From: a bacterium
GTDB lineage: Bacteria; Chloroflexota; Dormibacteria; UBA8260; Bog-877
Reading direction: 5' to 3'
Assembly: GCA_021791455.1 (NCBI GenBank)
Contig: JAJYWM010000290.1
Location: forward strand, 1-12,218
Length of the DNA stretch: 12,218 bases
The notes beneath the pieces were generated by a model that was not told the origin of the DNA, made no database searches, and saw only the letters and a list, made by a program, of their open reading frames with translations. Shown in pieces: positions 11,881-12,218 of the stretch. The stretch's first letter is position 1. Each line of letters starts with the position of its first letter. Made by a program: the position numbers and the translations under genes.

Positions 11881-12218
11881 GCCCGCCACACCACGAGCCA
11901 CCCACCTGGACATCACCAGCTTCTCCTTACGAGGGCTTTCTCCTCCCCCCTCAGCTCGGAACCGCGACCCTGCTGATCTCGACCAGACTCCTATCTGATC
12001 TCAGCCACTGTGAAAATTTCAGCCATCTACTGTGAAACCCCTCGGCCAGGTGCCACAATGGAGGCGAATTCGATCTCAGCCAAAAATTCGCAAATGGCTC
12101 TCGGGGGGCGGCTAGCGATCAGGCTGGCTTCACCGCTGCCGGGCACCTCCCGGGGCTTCTCGAGTCAGGCGACCGTACCCACACAGCCCACGCCCAGGGA
12201 GACCGGGGCGGAAGGTTC
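11881..12218. other. Right-edge stretch with short repeats, no convincing gene
   Basis: No recognisable gene is present. A plus-strand frame from ATG 12058 stays open for 53 codons to the window end (MEANSISAKNSQMALGG...), but it has no ribosome site and no family resemblance. The segment 11990-12095 is markedly richer in A and T than its surroundings and carries short repeats (listed separately), suggesting the end of another mobile element whose genes would lie to the right of the window. Confidence 0.4.
11997..12082. repeat. Cluster of TCAGCCA and ACTGTGAAA repeats, possible insertion sequence end
   Basis: GATCTCAGCCA occurs at 11997-12007 and 12072-12082, with a variant TTTCAGCCA at 12017-12025. 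ACTGTGAAA occurs at 12007-12015 and 12029-12037. TGAAAATTTCA (12011-12021) is a palindrome except for its centre. Multiple short repeats of this CAGCCA/TGTGAAA type are, from memory, found at ends of IS21-like elements; this is not verified. Confidence 0.4.

Noticed and set aside
1..12218. tRNA or rRNA genes, CRISPR arrays and riboswitches
   Set aside because: Reading both strands by eye, I saw no cloverleaf-like segment, no regularly spaced long repeats and no known riboswitch core. A covariance-model search was not possible here.

Overview
The window comes from a high-GC bacterium, most likely an actinobacterium. The supporting signs are GC-rich third codon positions, ATGA/GTGA stop-start overlaps between genes, and two promoters whose -10 box sits six bases before the start codon, the geometry of leaderless mRNAs. 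Nothing in the sequence fixes a genus. It looks like an accessory or resistance region rather than core genome: mercury resistance, thiol redox genes, transposase-type genes and proteins of unknown function lie side by side.

Layout. (1) Bases 1-2749, all on the minus strand: a BlaI-type repressor, a short M56 (BlaR1-type) membrane metalloprotease, then a membrane-tethered redoxin (CGAC), a small thioredoxin-fold protein (CGFC) and a CcdA/DsbD-like membrane protein that runs off the left edge. Two related dyads (TACTA...TAGTA type) lie in front of the repressor gene and in front of the redoxin gene, so the repressor probably controls both itself and the redox genes. (2) Bases 2898-5654, plus strand: an IS1595 (ISXO2-like) transposase with an unusual C-terminal tail, followed by a 522-residue protein of a family I know only as hypothetical and often multicopy. 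I could not find terminal inverted repeats or a target duplication. (3) Bases 5899-10066: a mercury resistance locus. A MerR-family regulator with three cysteines is read to the right. Divergently, merB, merA, a membrane protein with a vicinal Cys pair, a tethered thioredoxin (CSSC) and a truncated further gene are read to the left, every junction overlapping. (4) Bases 10365-11880, plus strand: an unknown 293-residue protein and a DUF6398-like protein. (5) Bases 11881-12218: no convincing gene; an AT-rich patch of short repeats that resembles the end of an insertion sequence.

How the parts may work together. MerB would split organomercurials and MerA would reduce Hg(II) to Hg(0). The CC-containing membrane protein is the only candidate in the operon for Hg(II) uptake, since no classical merT or merP is visible. 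The tethered thioredoxin, and the separate BlaI-controlled CcdA/redoxin/thioredoxin set, would keep extracytoplasmic thiols reduced. The link between the two redox sets and mercury is an inference from proximity and from shared Cys-rich design. The least explained parts are the BlaI/M56-controlled redox operon, the Cys-pair membrane proteins, and the 522-residue protein.
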